Below, piece by piece: positions 8,599-21,013 of a stretch of DNA of 64,000 nucleotides. Numbering within the stretch: the first letter of the stretch is position 1; each line of letters begins with the position of its first letter. Location: positions 124,001-188,000 of the forward strand of contig CAWCCX010000018.1 of the NCBI GenBank assembly GCA_963794155.1, written 5' to 3'. The notes beneath the pieces are model-generated. The model was not told the DNA's origin and searched no databases. It worked only from the letters and a program-made list of their open reading frames with translations. Position numbers and translations under genes: made by a program. This DNA is from Roseiarcus sp963794155 (GTDB lineage: Bacteria > Pseudomonadota > Alphaproteobacteria > Rhizobiales > Beijerinckiaceae).

Positions 8599-10265
8599 CC
8601 GGAGACCGGGCGCAGCGCCGCGCGGGCGGCGATACGCTTCCGCCACGGCCGGTGCTCGCGTTGGGGCGCGACGAGATAGCGGGTCTGCGGCGGCGCCTTC
8701 AGGAACTGGGCCGCCTGATCTTCCATCATCTGGTCGGCCATGGTCACCCGCGTCTGACGATATCTGAGTTCGAGCGCGGAATGGACGAGGTAGGTCTCGG
8801 TCATTATCCCGGCTTCGTCCGGATCCTCGAAGATATGCCAGGCATAGGCGCCGTCCCGCCTGCGCTCGAGGCCGATATCGCGCATCGCGGCGAGAAAGGC
8901 GGCGCTGTCCTTCGGATCGATGCGATACTCGGCGATCGCCAGGATCGGGCCCTGATCGTCGGGAACCCGATTGAGGAACGACGGCGCGCGCCAGCGCATC
9001 GACGGGCTCAGATTGAGCGGGGTCCCGGTTTGCAGCTTCCATCGCCATGTGAGAGCCATCCCGATCAAGGCGCCCGCGGCCGCAGCGGAGAGAGCGAAGG
9101 GCACGCCCTTGACGCTGGCGACTTCGCCCCACACCGCGCTTCCGAGGGTTAGAGCGCCGAAATAGACGGTGAGGAAAATCGCCAAGCCGCGGCCGCGCAC
9201 CCATTCCGGCAAAGCCACCTGCGCCGAGACAAAAAAAGCCGTCAGCGCAATGATCGATGAGGCGCCGGCGATGAAACTGGCGGCAAGCGCCGCCACGGGC
9301 TCGCGCGCCGCGGCGAGCAGGAAGAGAGCGACGATTGTGCCGAGCGTGCCGAAAGCGGCCTGCCCGTCCGCGCTCAATCGCGTCGTCAGCCACTTGAGCG
9401 CCAATGACGAAGCGATCGAGCCGAGGCCGATTGCGGCCATCAGCTCGCCGTAAACCTCCGCGCTGTTGCCCATCTCGCTGCGCGCCACCAGCGGCAGCAA
9501 TGCCAGGTAAGCGCTGGCAAAGGGAAAAAAAGCTGCAGCGCGAATGAGCGTCGCGTCCATCTCGCGGCTGTATCGAACGTAACGAACGCCGGCCGTCATC
9601 GCGCTGATCAGGCGCTCGGCCGGCAGAGTTTCTTGTGCCCTTCGCGGCGCCCGCCACCAGATCAGGGCCGCAAGAAGCACCAAATTGCCGACGCAGCAGC
9701 ACCAGAACGGAACGGCGATGCTGAGTTTTGCGATCGCAAACCCGGCGATCGCCGGACCGATCGCGCGCGCCACATTATAGCTCGCACTGTCGATCGCGAT
9801 TGCGAAGTCGAGTTCCGACCTCGGCACGAGAAACGGGGTAATGAGGAGCCATGCCGGCGCCGTGAGCGCACCGCCCACCCCGAGCAGGAACGATGTCCCA
9901 AGCAGAGAAGGCGGGCTCGCCAGCTTAGCCGAGACCACCGCAGCGAACGCGATCGAAATCGCCACGATGACCGACTGGGCGACGATCAGGAGCCGGCGCG
10001 GGTCGACGACATCGGTCAGCGCGCCCGCAGGCAGGGTCAAGAGAAAGAACGGCAGGGTCGTGGCGACCTGCACGGCGGAGACCATTCTCGGACTCGGATT
10101 GAGGCTGGTCATCAGCCATGCCGAAGCAGTGTCGTACATCGTGAGCCCGACACTCGAAAGCGAGGTCGCGACGAGGATGACCATGAAGGCGGAATTGCCG
10201 AACATGCCGAAACGCGATTGCGCGCTCGACGGCGTCTCCGGATCGATGTTCAATTCGGTGGTCAA
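8592..10265 (-). CDS. MFS exporter (DUF894/EntS-like) with C-terminal soluble domain
   Basis: This is a predicted inner-membrane transporter of 557 residues. The first 400 or so residues carry the hydrophobic helices of a major-facilitator protein of the transmembrane secretion effector group, with the signature PAGALTDVVDPRRLL between helices 2 and 3. The last 130 residues form a soluble alpha-beta domain (ILAIAEYRIDP... through YLVHSALELRYRQ) resembling antibiotic-biosynthesis-monooxygenase-like folds, a known extension in this family. The start is taken as a TTG at 10265 (MTTELNIDPETPS); the frame is open far upstream, so this is uncertain. The substrate is unknown. It lies downstream of the esterase gene on the same strand, 116 bases apart. 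Confidence 0.85.
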   Translation of the reverse strand: MTTELNIDPETPSSAQSRFGMFGNSAFMVILVATSLSSVGLTMYDTASAWLMTSLNPSPRMVSAVQVATTLPFFLLTLPAGALTDVVDPRRLLIVAQSVIVAISIAFAAVVSAKLASPPSLLGTSFLLGVGGALTAPAWLLITPFLVPRSELDFAIAIDSASYNVARAIGPAIAGFAIAKLSIAVPFWCCCVGNLVLLAALIWWRAPRRAQETLPAERLISAMTAGVRYVRYSREMDATLIRAAAFFPFASAYLALLPLVARSEMGNSAEVYGELMAAIGLGSIASSLALKWLTTRLSADGQAAFGTLGTIVALFLLAAAREPVAALAASFIAGASSIIALTAFFVSAQVALPEWVRGRGLAIFLTVYFGALTLGSAVWGEVASVKGVPFALSAAAAGALIGMALTWRWKLQTGTPLNLSPSMRWRAPSFLNRVPDDQGPILAIAEYRIDPKDSAAFLAAMRDIGLERRRDGAYAWHIFEDPDEAGIMTETYLVHSALELRYRQTRVTMADQMMEDQAAQFLKAPPQTRYLVAPQREHRPWRKRIAARAALRPVSGQ

Positions 10266-10381
10266 GTCATCCGCCCGATGTCCGGGACGCGCGGTCCGGC
10301 CTGACTTTCGCCTGCCCCTAATCGCCGGCTTTGGCAAGCTCGGCCGGATGTTGGATTTGCCGCCTCCGACCGAGCGCCCGC

Positions 10382-11266
10382 TTACAGCCAGCGCCGGATG
10401 AACGCGCCCGCGCTCGCGAGCGCGCGGCGGCCGGGCTCGAGGCGCGCGTTCCACATCGGCCAGGCATGGATCATGTGCGGCCAGATTTCGAGGGTCACGG
10501 AAACGTCGGCGGCCCCGGCCGCGGCGGCGAAGCGGGTCGAGTCGTCGAGCAAGGTCTCGGCCGAACCGACCTGGATGAGGGTCGGCGGCAGGCGGGCGAG
10601 ATCGGCGTAAAGGGGCGAGACGCGCGAGTCCTTCCGGTCCATGCGTGCGGGCAGATAGGCGCCGGCGAGTTCGTCGAGATATTCCTTGTGAATGAGCGGA
10701 TCGACAGCGCTCTTGCTGGCGAGGCTCGCTCCCGACATCGTCAGATCGGTCCACGGCGAGACGAGCCAGAGGCAGCCGGGAAGCTCCTCGCCGGCGCGCT
10801 TGAGCTCGCCGGCCAATGCGAGGGTCAGTCCGCCGCCCGCGCTGTCGCCGCCGACCGCTATGCGGCTGGGCGCATATCCGAGCCTGAGCAGGCCCCGCCA
10901 GGCGGCGAATGCGTCGTCATAGGCCGCCGGGAAAGGATGTTCCGGCGCGAGGCGATACCCGACGGCCAGCGTACGCGCCGCCGCCGCCCGGCCGGCTTCG
11001 GTCACCATCCGGCGGTGGCTCACGATCGAGCCCGAGCAATATCCGCCGCCGTGAAAGAACATCAAAACGCGCGACGGATCGCTGCCGGGAGCGATCGACC
11101 ATTCGCCGGGCAAGCCATCGAGATCGGCAGCCTCGAGCTTGACGTCGCCGGCGACCGGCCAGACCGAGCCGACCTCTTCGACGCGATGTCGCCGCTCCTC
11201 CCAGCCTTGAGGCCGGGGCTTGGCGCCGAGAAGCGCGCGGATCGCGTCAATTTCGCTTTGGGCCAC
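10382..11266 (-). CDS. Alpha/beta-hydrolase esterase (HSL family)
   Basis: This 294-residue alpha/beta hydrolase belongs to the hormone-sensitive-lipase-like group. The oxyanion-hole motif FFHGGGYCSG lies near residue 70. The nucleophile serine is in GGDSAGGGL near residue 140, followed by the acid in VGSAETLLDDS and the histidine in WPHMIHAWPMW. It is complete and has no signal peptide, so a cytoplasmic carboxylesterase acting on short acyl esters is likely. The substrate cannot be read from sequence. Confidence 0.92.
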   Translation of the reverse strand: MAQSEIDAIRALLGAKPRPQGWEERRHRVEEVGSVWPVAGDVKLEAADLDGLPGEWSIAPGSDPSRVLMFFHGGGYCSGSIVSHRRMVTEAGRAAAARTLAVGYRLAPEHPFPAAYDDAFAAWRGLLRLGYAPSRIAVGGDSAGGGLTLALAGELKRAGEELPGCLWLVSPWTDLTMSGASLASKSAVDPLIHKEYLDELAGAYLPARMDRKDSRVSPLYADLARLPPTLIQVGSAETLLDDSTRFAAAAGAADVSVTLEIWPHMIHAWPMWNARLEPGRRALASAGAFIRRWL

Positions 11267-11430
11267 GAACGATCGAACTCCCAGAACGAGCGCACTCTAA
11301 GGCGGGCGCCGGGGACCTTCAAACCTCGGCGCCGATCGGCGATTCCGGCTCAGCCTGCAGGCGGCCTACGATCTGTCGCTGGCCGAAAGCGAACACGACT
11401 ATTCCCGCATGGCGCGCCGCTCAATCATGA

Positions 11431-11522
11431 CGTCATTGCAAGCGAAGCGAAGCAATCCACTTGGGAGCGCAGGGCGGCCTATGGCCGCTGGATTGCTTCG
11501 TCGCTTCGCTCCTCGCAATGAG
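11431..11522. repeat. Dispersed palindromic repeat, copy 1
   Basis: The arms CGTCATTGCAAGCGAAGCG and the complement CGCTTCGCTCCTCGCAATG enclose AGCAATCCA / TGGATTGCT inner arms around a GC-rich spacer. Related copies lie at 29639-29766 and 38833-38962. It sits between the 3' ends and starts of flanking minus-strand genes and encodes nothing credible. Confidence 0.8.
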
Positions 11523-11549
11523 GTTAAGCGTGGGCGCGCATGGCCCCGC

Positions 11550-13991
11550 TCACCGCAGGACGCATCGCAGCCCCTCGCGCTCGGCCAGGATCGGCGCGAG
11601 CTGACGGAAGATGACGCCCGCCACCCGTTCATTGCCCGCTTCGGTGAAGTGGACGATGTCGAGATAGAGATCGTCGTCCCATAGGCCGTCGACGCCCGAG
11701 GTCATGTCGATCAACGGCGCGCCCTCGTCGCCAGCGATGAGTTTGACTAGGCGATTATGGGCGGCGTTGGCGGCGATGATGTCGTCGATTGGCTTGAACA
11801 CCGCGCCGTAGAACTCTTTGACCTCGCGCGGACTGTCCTCGTTCACCGCCATGCTCGAAGTTGCGAGCGCGATGTCGACGCCGTTGTCGCGCGCGAGCGC
11901 GATCAGCTTGCGATAGGCCTCGGCGTAGCGGCTCTCCTCGAGTTCGGCGTCGGACATTGGCGCGAGCGCCGCTGAGCGCGCCTCGGCCGAATTCCGGCTC
12001 CGCCAATCGTGGGCCGCGCGCTCGATCGTCAGCACGGCGCTGCCCAGGAGCGCCGAGGCGCGCGGCCTCAAGCCCGGCTCGGTGGGCTCCGGCACGCGCC
12101 TGAGGCCGAGCGCGAGCAGCCCGTTCATGCCGTGCGCGCTCAGGATCAGGTCGGGCTTGAGCGGCAGGATGTCGCGGCGCAGGCGCTCCAGGTTGTCTTC
12201 GAGCGTATAGGCCTCGGTCCCGGCGTTGACGATTTCGACTTTGCGGCCGCAATCGGCATGCTGATCGAACAGATCCTGCAGCAGTTCCGGCCATGGGCGC
12301 TCGCCTTCGCGCAAAGTGGGGCCGAAGGTTTGCGACTCGCCGAGGACGAAAATGCGGAATGCGTCGCCCTTGTCGCGCTTGAGGTCCGGCCCGCGAAAGC
12401 CGAGATTGTTGATCCGGATCGTGGTGTCGAACATGCGTCCGGAGGAGCCCGGAACAAGGACGAACGGCAGCTTCTTAAGCGGGTCGGGCGCATCGATCTT
12501 CGACCTTATGCCGTCGTCCCTGATCCACTCGTTGAGATAATAGTACCACCAGACTGCAAACGCGCCCGGATTGGCTTGCGCCGCGCGATAGGAATAGGTC
12601 GGCTGAGCGACGGTTGCGGCGAGCGGCAATCCAGTCGAATGGCGGTAGAGAGCGTCGGCGAACGGCAGCGCCAGCGCAAACAGCAGGAAGGCCCTCGCCG
12701 CGGCGGCGAGCGTCCCGGTCGAAACGGGACGCGCTCTTTCGCTCAGCGCCAGCGCGAGGCCCGCGGTTGCGATAAGGAGGGCGTAGAACGCGTAAGGCCT
12801 GTTCGCCATGAAGGCGTTGCGGGCGAGGACGCCGGCAGCAAGGGCCGCGAGAGCGAGCGCGACCGAGAGAAGCGAGGGACGAAAGCGGCGAGCCGCGCCG
12901 GGCGGCGGAGGAACGGTCGCGGCGGCCGCGCGCGGCGCGGCGCCGTAATAGGGTCGCGCGACCAGGATCGGCCGCTCGAATCCGGCGAAGAAGACCGTCG
13001 ACAGCGCCAGGATCAGGGCGACATAGATCGCCAGTTGCAGGGCAAGCGGCGCCGCCCCGATCCTCGGCTTCAGCGTCATGACGATGATCAGATGAAAGAG
13101 ATAGACCGAGTACGAGATGCGGCCGAGATAGAAGCTTAAGCCCCTGACGAACCGGCCGCGGAAAGCCCCCTCCGCCTGCCGGAAGACGCCGACGCAGATC
13201 ATGCCGAACGCGGCCGACGCGAAAGGAAACGCCTGCTGAGCCGACGGGTCGCCGTCGACGGCGAAGATCGCGACCGCAAGCTCAACCGGAATCGAGAGCG
13301 CAAAGAGCGCGATGAGCGCGCCAAGGCGTCTTCGCCCGGCGGCGGCGTCGAGCGCGAGCGGGGAAAAGCGCTCGAGGGCCAGATAGAGCAGGAAGCCCCA
13401 GACAATCGAGTCGATCCGGAAGAGGGTAACCCGCCGGACGTTCAAGTCCCAATCGTGCGGCGCAAACGTGAACCTGAGCGCCGCAACGACGAGGATGATC
13501 AGAAACGCGAATGTCGCCTCGAGCCGCCGGTCGCGTCGCTTGAGCAGCAACGCGATCACGAACAGGGCCGGAGCAAATAGCGCATAGAACCACTCCTCGA
13601 CCGCGAGGCTCCAGGCTACGGGATAGAAATCGATATGATTGGCGGAGACGAAAAGATTCTCGACATAGAAGAGGTAGCGCACAAAGTCGGCAGTCATCAG
13701 GTTGCCGGTCATGAGCGCGATCACGATGAGGGCGACCACATAGGGCGGTATGGTGCGCATCCAGCGCCGGGCGAGGAAGACGCCGAGATTGCGCCACGGC
13801 TGGCCGACCACCCAATTGACGATCTGCGGCGCGAGAACAAAGCCGCTGAGGACGAAAAAGACCTCGACGCCGGCGATCGCAGATGCTTCCGCGAACGGCT
13901 GAAACGGCGCGTTCAGGGTGAGGTAGTGAGGAATCGCGACCGCGAACGCCGCCCCTCCGCGCAGCAAATCGAGCGAGGCGCTGCGCTTCAT
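11550..13991 (-). CDS. Acyltransferase-3 / SGNH-hydrolase fusion membrane protein
   Basis: This 813-residue protein has an N-terminal acyltransferase-3 domain (about 1-340, start MKRSASLDLLRGGAAFAVA, many membrane helices, catalytic-type histidine in VAIPHYL). Another hydrophobic segment (about 395-480) follows, then a C-terminal SGNH/GDSL hydrolase domain with block I VLGESQTFG, block II IVNAGTEAYT, block III HGMNG, and block V DIVHFTEAGN with the catalytic Asp/His. This architecture modifies surface glycans by O-acylation. The glycine-glutamate-serine block replaces the usual GDS. The start overlaps the stop of the 45-residue ORF upstream (ATGA). The ORF extends further upstream, but the coupling supports 13991. 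Confidence 0.9.
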   Translation of the reverse strand: MKRSASLDLLRGGAAFAVAIPHYLTLNAPFQPFAEASAIAGVEVFFVLSGFVLAPQIVNWVVGQPWRNLGVFLARRWMRTIPPYVVALIVIALMTGNLMTADFVRYLFYVENLFVSANHIDFYPVAWSLAVEEWFYALFAPALFVIALLLKRRDRRLEATFAFLIILVVAALRFTFAPHDWDLNVRRVTLFRIDSIVWGFLLYLALERFSPLALDAAAGRRRLGALIALFALSIPVELAVAIFAVDGDPSAQQAFPFASAAFGMICVGVFRQAEGAFRGRFVRGLSFYLGRISYSVYLFHLIIVMTLKPRIGAAPLALQLAIYVALILALSTVFFAGFERPILVARPYYGAAPRAAAATVPPPPGAARRFRPSLLSVALALAALAAGVLARNAFMANRPYAFYALLIATAGLALALSERARPVSTGTLAAAARAFLLFALALPFADALYRHSTGLPLAATVAQPTYSYRAAQANPGAFAVWWYYYLNEWIRDDGIRSKIDAPDPLKKLPFVLVPGSSGRMFDTTIRINNLGFRGPDLKRDKGDAFRIFVLGESQTFGPTLREGERPWPELLQDLFDQHADCGRKVEIVNAGTEAYTLEDNLERLRRDILPLKPDLILSAHGMNGLLALGLRRVPEPTEPGLRPRASALLGSAVLTIERAAHDWRSRNSAEARSAALAPMSDAELEESRYAEAYRKLIALARDNGVDIALATSSMAVNEDSPREVKEFYGAVFKPIDDIIAANAAHNRLVKLIAGDEGAPLIDMTSGVDGLWDDDLYLDIVHFTEAGNERVAGVIFRQLAPILAEREGLRCVLR

Positions 13992-14125
13992 TGGGGCGCG
14001 GTATAGACGAACGGGGCGTTGACGGTTTGGCCGGCGAGCGCGAACAGAACGACGAACGCCGCGAGGCAAATGAGCGCCGCCGTCGCCCAGGGCCCCTTCA
14101 GCAATCCGAGGCCAAATTCGATCAT
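13988..14125 (-). CDS. 45-residue single-helix membrane protein, DUF5989-like
   Basis: A short ORF begins at an ATG preceded by GGAGA about 10 bases upstream and ends with TGA overlapping the acyltransferase ATG. The protein starts MIEFGLGLLKGPW, has one hydrophobic helix (about residues 15-32), and ends NAPFVYTAPQ. The pattern of a short N-terminus, one helix and a PF(I/V)YT ending resembles DUF5989 proteins, which sit beside SGNH hydrolase or acyltransferase genes in surface-polymer loci. That family link is my recollection, not a search. About 225 bases upstream of it hold no recognisable gene. Confidence 0.6.
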   Translation of the reverse strand: MIEFGLGLLKGPWATAALICLAAFVVLFALAGQTVNAPFVYTAPQ

Positions 14126-14351
14126 TCCGATCGGATCTCCGTTGCGAAAGAGGCGGCCGCCGATGTTCGCGGCCGGAGACCGCGCCGCCGGCCGGCTCGA
14201 CGATCGTGCTGCCGCCTACCCTATCCCGTCGCGTCTGTCATGCGGGGTGATCGCTTCCTCAAGATCGGACAAGCCGCGGCGGCGCGCCCACGGGCAGCGC
14301 TTCGCCGGGAAGTGGGGGAAGCCGGCCCAAGGCTCTCAGCCCGGAACGGGC

Positions 14352-15317
14352 CTAGCCGCGGCTCACTGCTGCGCCGGCGGAACTCGGGGCCAACCCGAGG
14401 AGCGGTAGGCTGAGCGGCCTGAGGAAGGCCTTGAAGAAGTTTCGGCCGGAAGGAGCCGAAGGCGCTCCCTTGAGGCGAGCGTCGCGCAAGGCTGCGGCCG
14501 CTTGCCGATCGTCGTCGCTCGCCAGCTCGAAGTCGCGCTGGTACAGCTCGCGTATCCACGGGTCCTTGGGATCCGGCGCCGCGTCCTTGGCGACCCCGAG
14601 CCACATCAGCCCTCGCGCGCGCTGATGCGGAACGCCGTCGCCGGTGAACAGCATATGGCCGAGCAGGGCCTGCGATGGCGCATGGCCTTTTTCGGCCGCC
14701 ACCGCCAGCCAGCGAACAGCGGCGACGTCGTCCTTGGCGAGCCCGCCGGCGCCGACCAGATACATGTGGGCGAGATTGTACTGGGCGTTCGGATCGCCGA
14801 AGATCGTCGCGGCGTATTGGAACAATTCGTGCGCGCGCCGCGGATCGGCCCTGACGTCGCTATTGGGTATGCCATTCAGGCAATAAACGCCGACGGCGAC
14901 AAACGCATTGGAGATTGCGCTCAGGTTCCGCCGATCCGGCTGGTCCTCGTCGTAGTCTTCGACCATCTGGTTGAAGTAATGATAGGCCTTCACGTCGTCG
15001 CGAGGAACGCCGTCGCCGTCCGCGTACATTTCGCCCAGTTTCCACCGGGCGATCGCCTGTCCGCCTTCCGCCGCATAGGTGAGAGCGGCGACCGAGGCGA
15101 CCGCGTCCCCGGCCTTCAAATCGTCGACGCCGACGCGCAGCGCCTGCTGGGGATCGCTGAAGTTGCCTGGGATCTTCTCCGGCGGGTTCGAGGTCGAGCC
15201 GTCGAAGCCGAAGGCGGGCGCAAGCCCGAGAGTGAGAGTTCCCACGACCGCGAATGCGAAGCGGCGGCGCAACAGCGCCCCATCGACCAGAACTTCCGCA
15301 CACGCGAATACGCGCAT
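14352..15317 (-). CDS. exoR: ExoR-like Sel1-repeat periplasmic regulator
   Basis: This 321-residue exported protein has tandem Sel1-like repeats (AIARWKLGEMYADGDGVPRDD, AQYNLAHMYLVGAGGLAKDD, SQALLGHMLFTGDGVPHQRARG). The order and wording match rhizobial ExoR, the periplasmic inhibitor of the ExoS/ChvI two-component system that controls exopolysaccharide and motility. The start at 15317 gives a signal peptide (RRRFAFAVVGTLTLGLAPAFG). A start 13 codons earlier is possible. A C-terminal tail of about 40 residues with a hydrophobic patch follows the last repeat and is longer than in rhizobia. It lies downstream of valS on the same strand, 200 bases apart. No exoS or chvI is in the window. Confidence 0.8.
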   Translation of the reverse strand: MRVFACAEVLVDGALLRRRFAFAVVGTLTLGLAPAFGFDGSTSNPPEKIPGNFSDPQQALRVGVDDLKAGDAVASVAALTYAAEGGQAIARWKLGEMYADGDGVPRDDVKAYHYFNQMVEDYDEDQPDRRNLSAISNAFVAVGVYCLNGIPNSDVRADPRRAHELFQYAATIFGDPNAQYNLAHMYLVGAGGLAKDDVAAVRWLAVAAEKGHAPSQALLGHMLFTGDGVPHQRARGLMWLGVAKDAAPDPKDPWIRELYQRDFELASDDDRQAAAALRDARLKGAPSAPSGRNFFKAFLRPLSLPLLGLAPSSAGAAVSRG

Positions 15318-15517
15318 ATCGATCCCGAGCTGCCATCCGGCCGCGTCGCGGTCCATTGTTGGGGGCGCGCGACACGAACGACTTCCGTCATCAACGGCCG
15401 TGAAACTGCGAGCCGTTTATGGCGCAATCGCGGCGCATTCCAGCCGGAATCTCGACTCGCAAGAGTTGCAGCCGAGCTGTTGCGCAAAAGCAACAATATG
15501 GCGCCCCGGCCATGCCC

Positions 15518-18394
<2,877 letters not shown>

Positions 18395-18555
18395 GGAATT
18401 CTGGTCTGCGATGCCCCGGCGCGGCTCTCTGAGATCGGATGGCGGCCTTCCGAGCGGCGCTCAAAGGCTCGGGACGCGCCGAAATTGGAGCGCCGCGGCG
18501 CTATAAGCGCATCGCTACGGCCGGAGTCAACGCGCGATCGAGGACCGCGGCTCGC

Positions 18556-19107
18556 CTACTTCCGCCCGCGCGCGACTCGCTGGATCTCCGCCCGCACCAA
18601 CCGCTCGACGAGGGCCGGGAGGTTGTCGTCCAGCCATTGCTTGAGCATCGGCCGCAGCATCTCGCGCACCATTCCGTCGGCGAGCTCGGCGCTGCGGAGC
18701 GCGAGATTTGCCGACAAGGCGCCAAACGAGGCCGTCACCGCCTCGTTCGCCTCCGACGACAGAAGCGGCTCGTCGTCGCGCGGGTTCGCGTTGACGGCGG
18801 CGTCGGAATCCGGGGGCTGCGGCCGGCGCCAGACGACCGTCGGCGCGTTCGCATCCGCGCGCGGCGGCGGTTCGGAACCGAAGCGTTGCGGCCCCCGAGC
18901 GTCCTTGGAATAGACGACTTGCGGCGCTGCGGGCGGAAGCGGCTGGGGCGCCGGCCTGGCGGTGACGTTCGGCGCGGGCTCGCACTCCTCGGCGATGATG
19001 TTGCGGATCGACGCGAGAATTTCCTCCATCGACGGCTCGTAGGCGCGCTGCGCCCGGCGGATCGCATCGAGGTCGCGATCGTCGGAGTTCGAATTGATTG
19101 CGCTCAT
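18556..19107 (-). CDS. popZ: PopZ-like DUF2497 polar organizing protein
   Basis: This 183-residue protein has the PopZ layout. An N-terminal conserved helix (AYEPSMEEILASIRNIIAEE, residues about 22-41) is followed by a low-complexity proline- and acid-rich linker. A conserved C-terminal helical region (SANLALRSAELADGMVREML, then WLDDNLPALVERLVRAEI) completes it. PopZ forms the polar hub that anchors the chromosome centromere. The start MSAINSNSDD (19107) was preferred to one six codons upstream. The tolC-popZ-valS context supports the call. Confidence 0.85.
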   Translation of the reverse strand: MSAINSNSDDRDLDAIRRAQRAYEPSMEEILASIRNIIAEECEPAPNVTARPAPQPLPPAAPQVVYSKDARGPQRFGSEPPPRADANAPTVVWRRPQPPDSDAAVNANPRDDEPLLSSEANEAVTASFGALSANLALRSAELADGMVREMLRPMLKQWLDDNLPALVERLVRAEIQRVARGRK

Positions 19108-19260
19108 GGGACCGCCCTGCCCCATTCAAGGAGCCTTGTGCGACGCGCCTTGCGCGAGGCCGGAGTCAACCGTCGCCGATGGCCGAATCGGGCGCCGACG
19201 CCGCGCACGATAGTCACTCGGAGCCGCCGCCGGCAAGCGGCGGGCGAAGGCTGCAAGACT

Positions 19261-20712
19261 TCACTGTCCGCTCGGCGTCCTCAGCCCGATCCACTTGTTC
19301 TTGACCTGATCGAAATGCACCCGCGGATCATATTCCGCGACCGCGAGGCCAAGGGTCGGGATGTTGAGACGGCCGACCGCCGACAAGAGCGAGTAGGAAT
19401 TGACGACCTGGTCGTGCTCGGCCTGGACAAGCGTGGTTCGCGCCTGCAACAGCGCCTGTTGCGCGTTGAGGACATCGAGCGTCGTCCGCTGGCCGACCTT
19501 GGCCTCTTCGCGCACGCCGGTCAGCGCGACTTCGTTGGCCAAGACGGCCGCGTGCGCGGCGCGCACCACCCCGACCGAGGCTTCATTTAGTCCCCAGGCG
19601 GCGACCACGGCCTGGCGGACCTGGTTGCGCAGGGAATCGGTTTGGATTTCCTGTTGCGACAGGCTTTCTTTGGCTTGGCGGGTCGCCGCGTATTCAGCGC
19701 CGCCCTGGTAGATTGGGATATTGATTTGCCCCATGAACTGGCCCGAGAGCACGTGAAAACCGGGAATTCCGCTCGCGTCGTACTGGTTGGTGACCGAGGC
19801 GCTGACGCCGATAGTCGGATAGAGGGCGCCCTCGGCGATCTTGATCTGCAATTCGGCCGCGTCGACGCCATGCAGCGAAGCGCCGATCGACGGATGTTCG
19901 ATCTGCGAGATCGTTATCGCCTCCGGCAGGGTTCTCGGCAGCGGTCTCACGACCGGCTTGACCGGCGCGAGGCTCGTCGGCTGGTCGCCGATCACCTGAC
20001 GATAACGCGCGACCGCGGCTTGCAGCGTCGCCTCCGCGCTAATCGCGGTCGCCTGCCCGGTGGCGAGGCTCGCTTCCGCCTGCGCCACGTCGGTGCGCGT
20101 CACTTCGCCGACGGTGAAGCGGTCCCGGGTCTCGCGCAGCTGCTCCTTCAAGACGTCGACATTGTTGCGGTCGAGGTCCAGAATTGCAGTGTCCTGCAGC
20201 ACGTCCATGTAAGCGGTGACGCCTGAAAGCAGGGTGTTCTGCTCGGTGTTGCGCAACTGCTCGCGCGCGCCCAGCACCTGCAATTCAGCCTGACTGATGG
20301 AATTCACCGTCCGATTGCCGTTAAAGACGGTCTCGTTGGCCTGAACGCCGTACCCGCGGGGTTTGAGCGTGACGTCTGCGCTGCCGACGGCAGTGTTATT
20401 AGGCCCGATCAAACTCGTTTGGGCGCGTTCGAGGCCAATATTGCCGGTCGCCTCGACGGTCGGCAGGTAGCCAGCGTTCGCCTTCGGAACGTTTTCGTCC
20501 GCCACCCGGACGGCGGCGCGCTGGGTATTGATGTCGGGATTGGTCAGATAGGCCTTGACGAGCGCCCCGTTGACCGTCTCAGCGCGACCCGCTCCCGCGC
20601 CGAACGCCGCGAGACCCGCCGTCGCAAGGAGAGCCGCGCGCAAGACCCGCCATGACCGCGCCTGGCAGGCCGCGCCGCGCCGCTCATGAATTACCCCTGA
20701 GCCCCAAATCAT
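19261..20712 (-). CDS. tolC: TolC-family outer membrane channel
   Basis: This 483-residue protein has a signal peptide (VLRAALLATAGLAAFGAGAGRAE) and the two internal outer-membrane-efflux repeats of TolC, visible as YLTNPDINTQRAAVRVADEN and long heptad-like helices ending QQALLQARTTLVQAEHDQVV. It forms the outer-membrane exit duct for type I secretion and RND pumps. The start at 20712 places about 20 residues before the signal core; a GTG at codon 7 would shorten this. It lies between pcm and popZ. Confidence 0.93.
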   Translation of the reverse strand: MIWGSGVIHERRGAACQARSWRVLRAALLATAGLAAFGAGAGRAETVNGALVKAYLTNPDINTQRAAVRVADENVPKANAGYLPTVEATGNIGLERAQTSLIGPNNTAVGSADVTLKPRGYGVQANETVFNGNRTVNSISQAELQVLGAREQLRNTEQNTLLSGVTAYMDVLQDTAILDLDRNNVDVLKEQLRETRDRFTVGEVTRTDVAQAEASLATGQATAISAEATLQAAVARYRQVIGDQPTSLAPVKPVVRPLPRTLPEAITISQIEHPSIGASLHGVDAAELQIKIAEGALYPTIGVSASVTNQYDASGIPGFHVLSGQFMGQINIPIYQGGAEYAATRQAKESLSQQEIQTDSLRNQVRQAVVAAWGLNEASVGVVRAAHAAVLANEVALTGVREEAKVGQRTTLDVLNAQQALLQARTTLVQAEHDQVVNSYSLLSAVGRLNIPTLGLAVAEYDPRVHFDQVKNKWIGLRTPSGQ

Positions 20713-21013
20713 CGCCGCCTCATGCGCCCTCGCAAGGAAAAAGGCCGGTCGACGCCATCGCAACCGCCTAACTCGCATGTCGGATGCAAAATTCAAAGAC
20801 GCCAACCCAGCCGCTACGAAGGAGATCGATCACAATCGCGTCTCGCCCGCGTGCGGCAAAGGGTCGGGACCAGACATCATAGGCGATATTCCCCCTGCCG
20901 CGCCACGCGCGCTTCGCCAAGCAGGGGCATAAGCGCCGATTTTTCCGCCGAGCGTCGCAAACATGAGACACCTGATATGGCGAGAAGCTGCTTCCGCGCG
21001 TTAAGTCCGAGCT
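20713..21013. other. Intergenic, pcm to tolC
   Basis: About 300 bases without a credible gene. The open frames here overlap the tolC leader and have no family character. It probably holds the tolC promoter, but no clear -35/-10 pair could be assigned. Confidence 0.5.
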
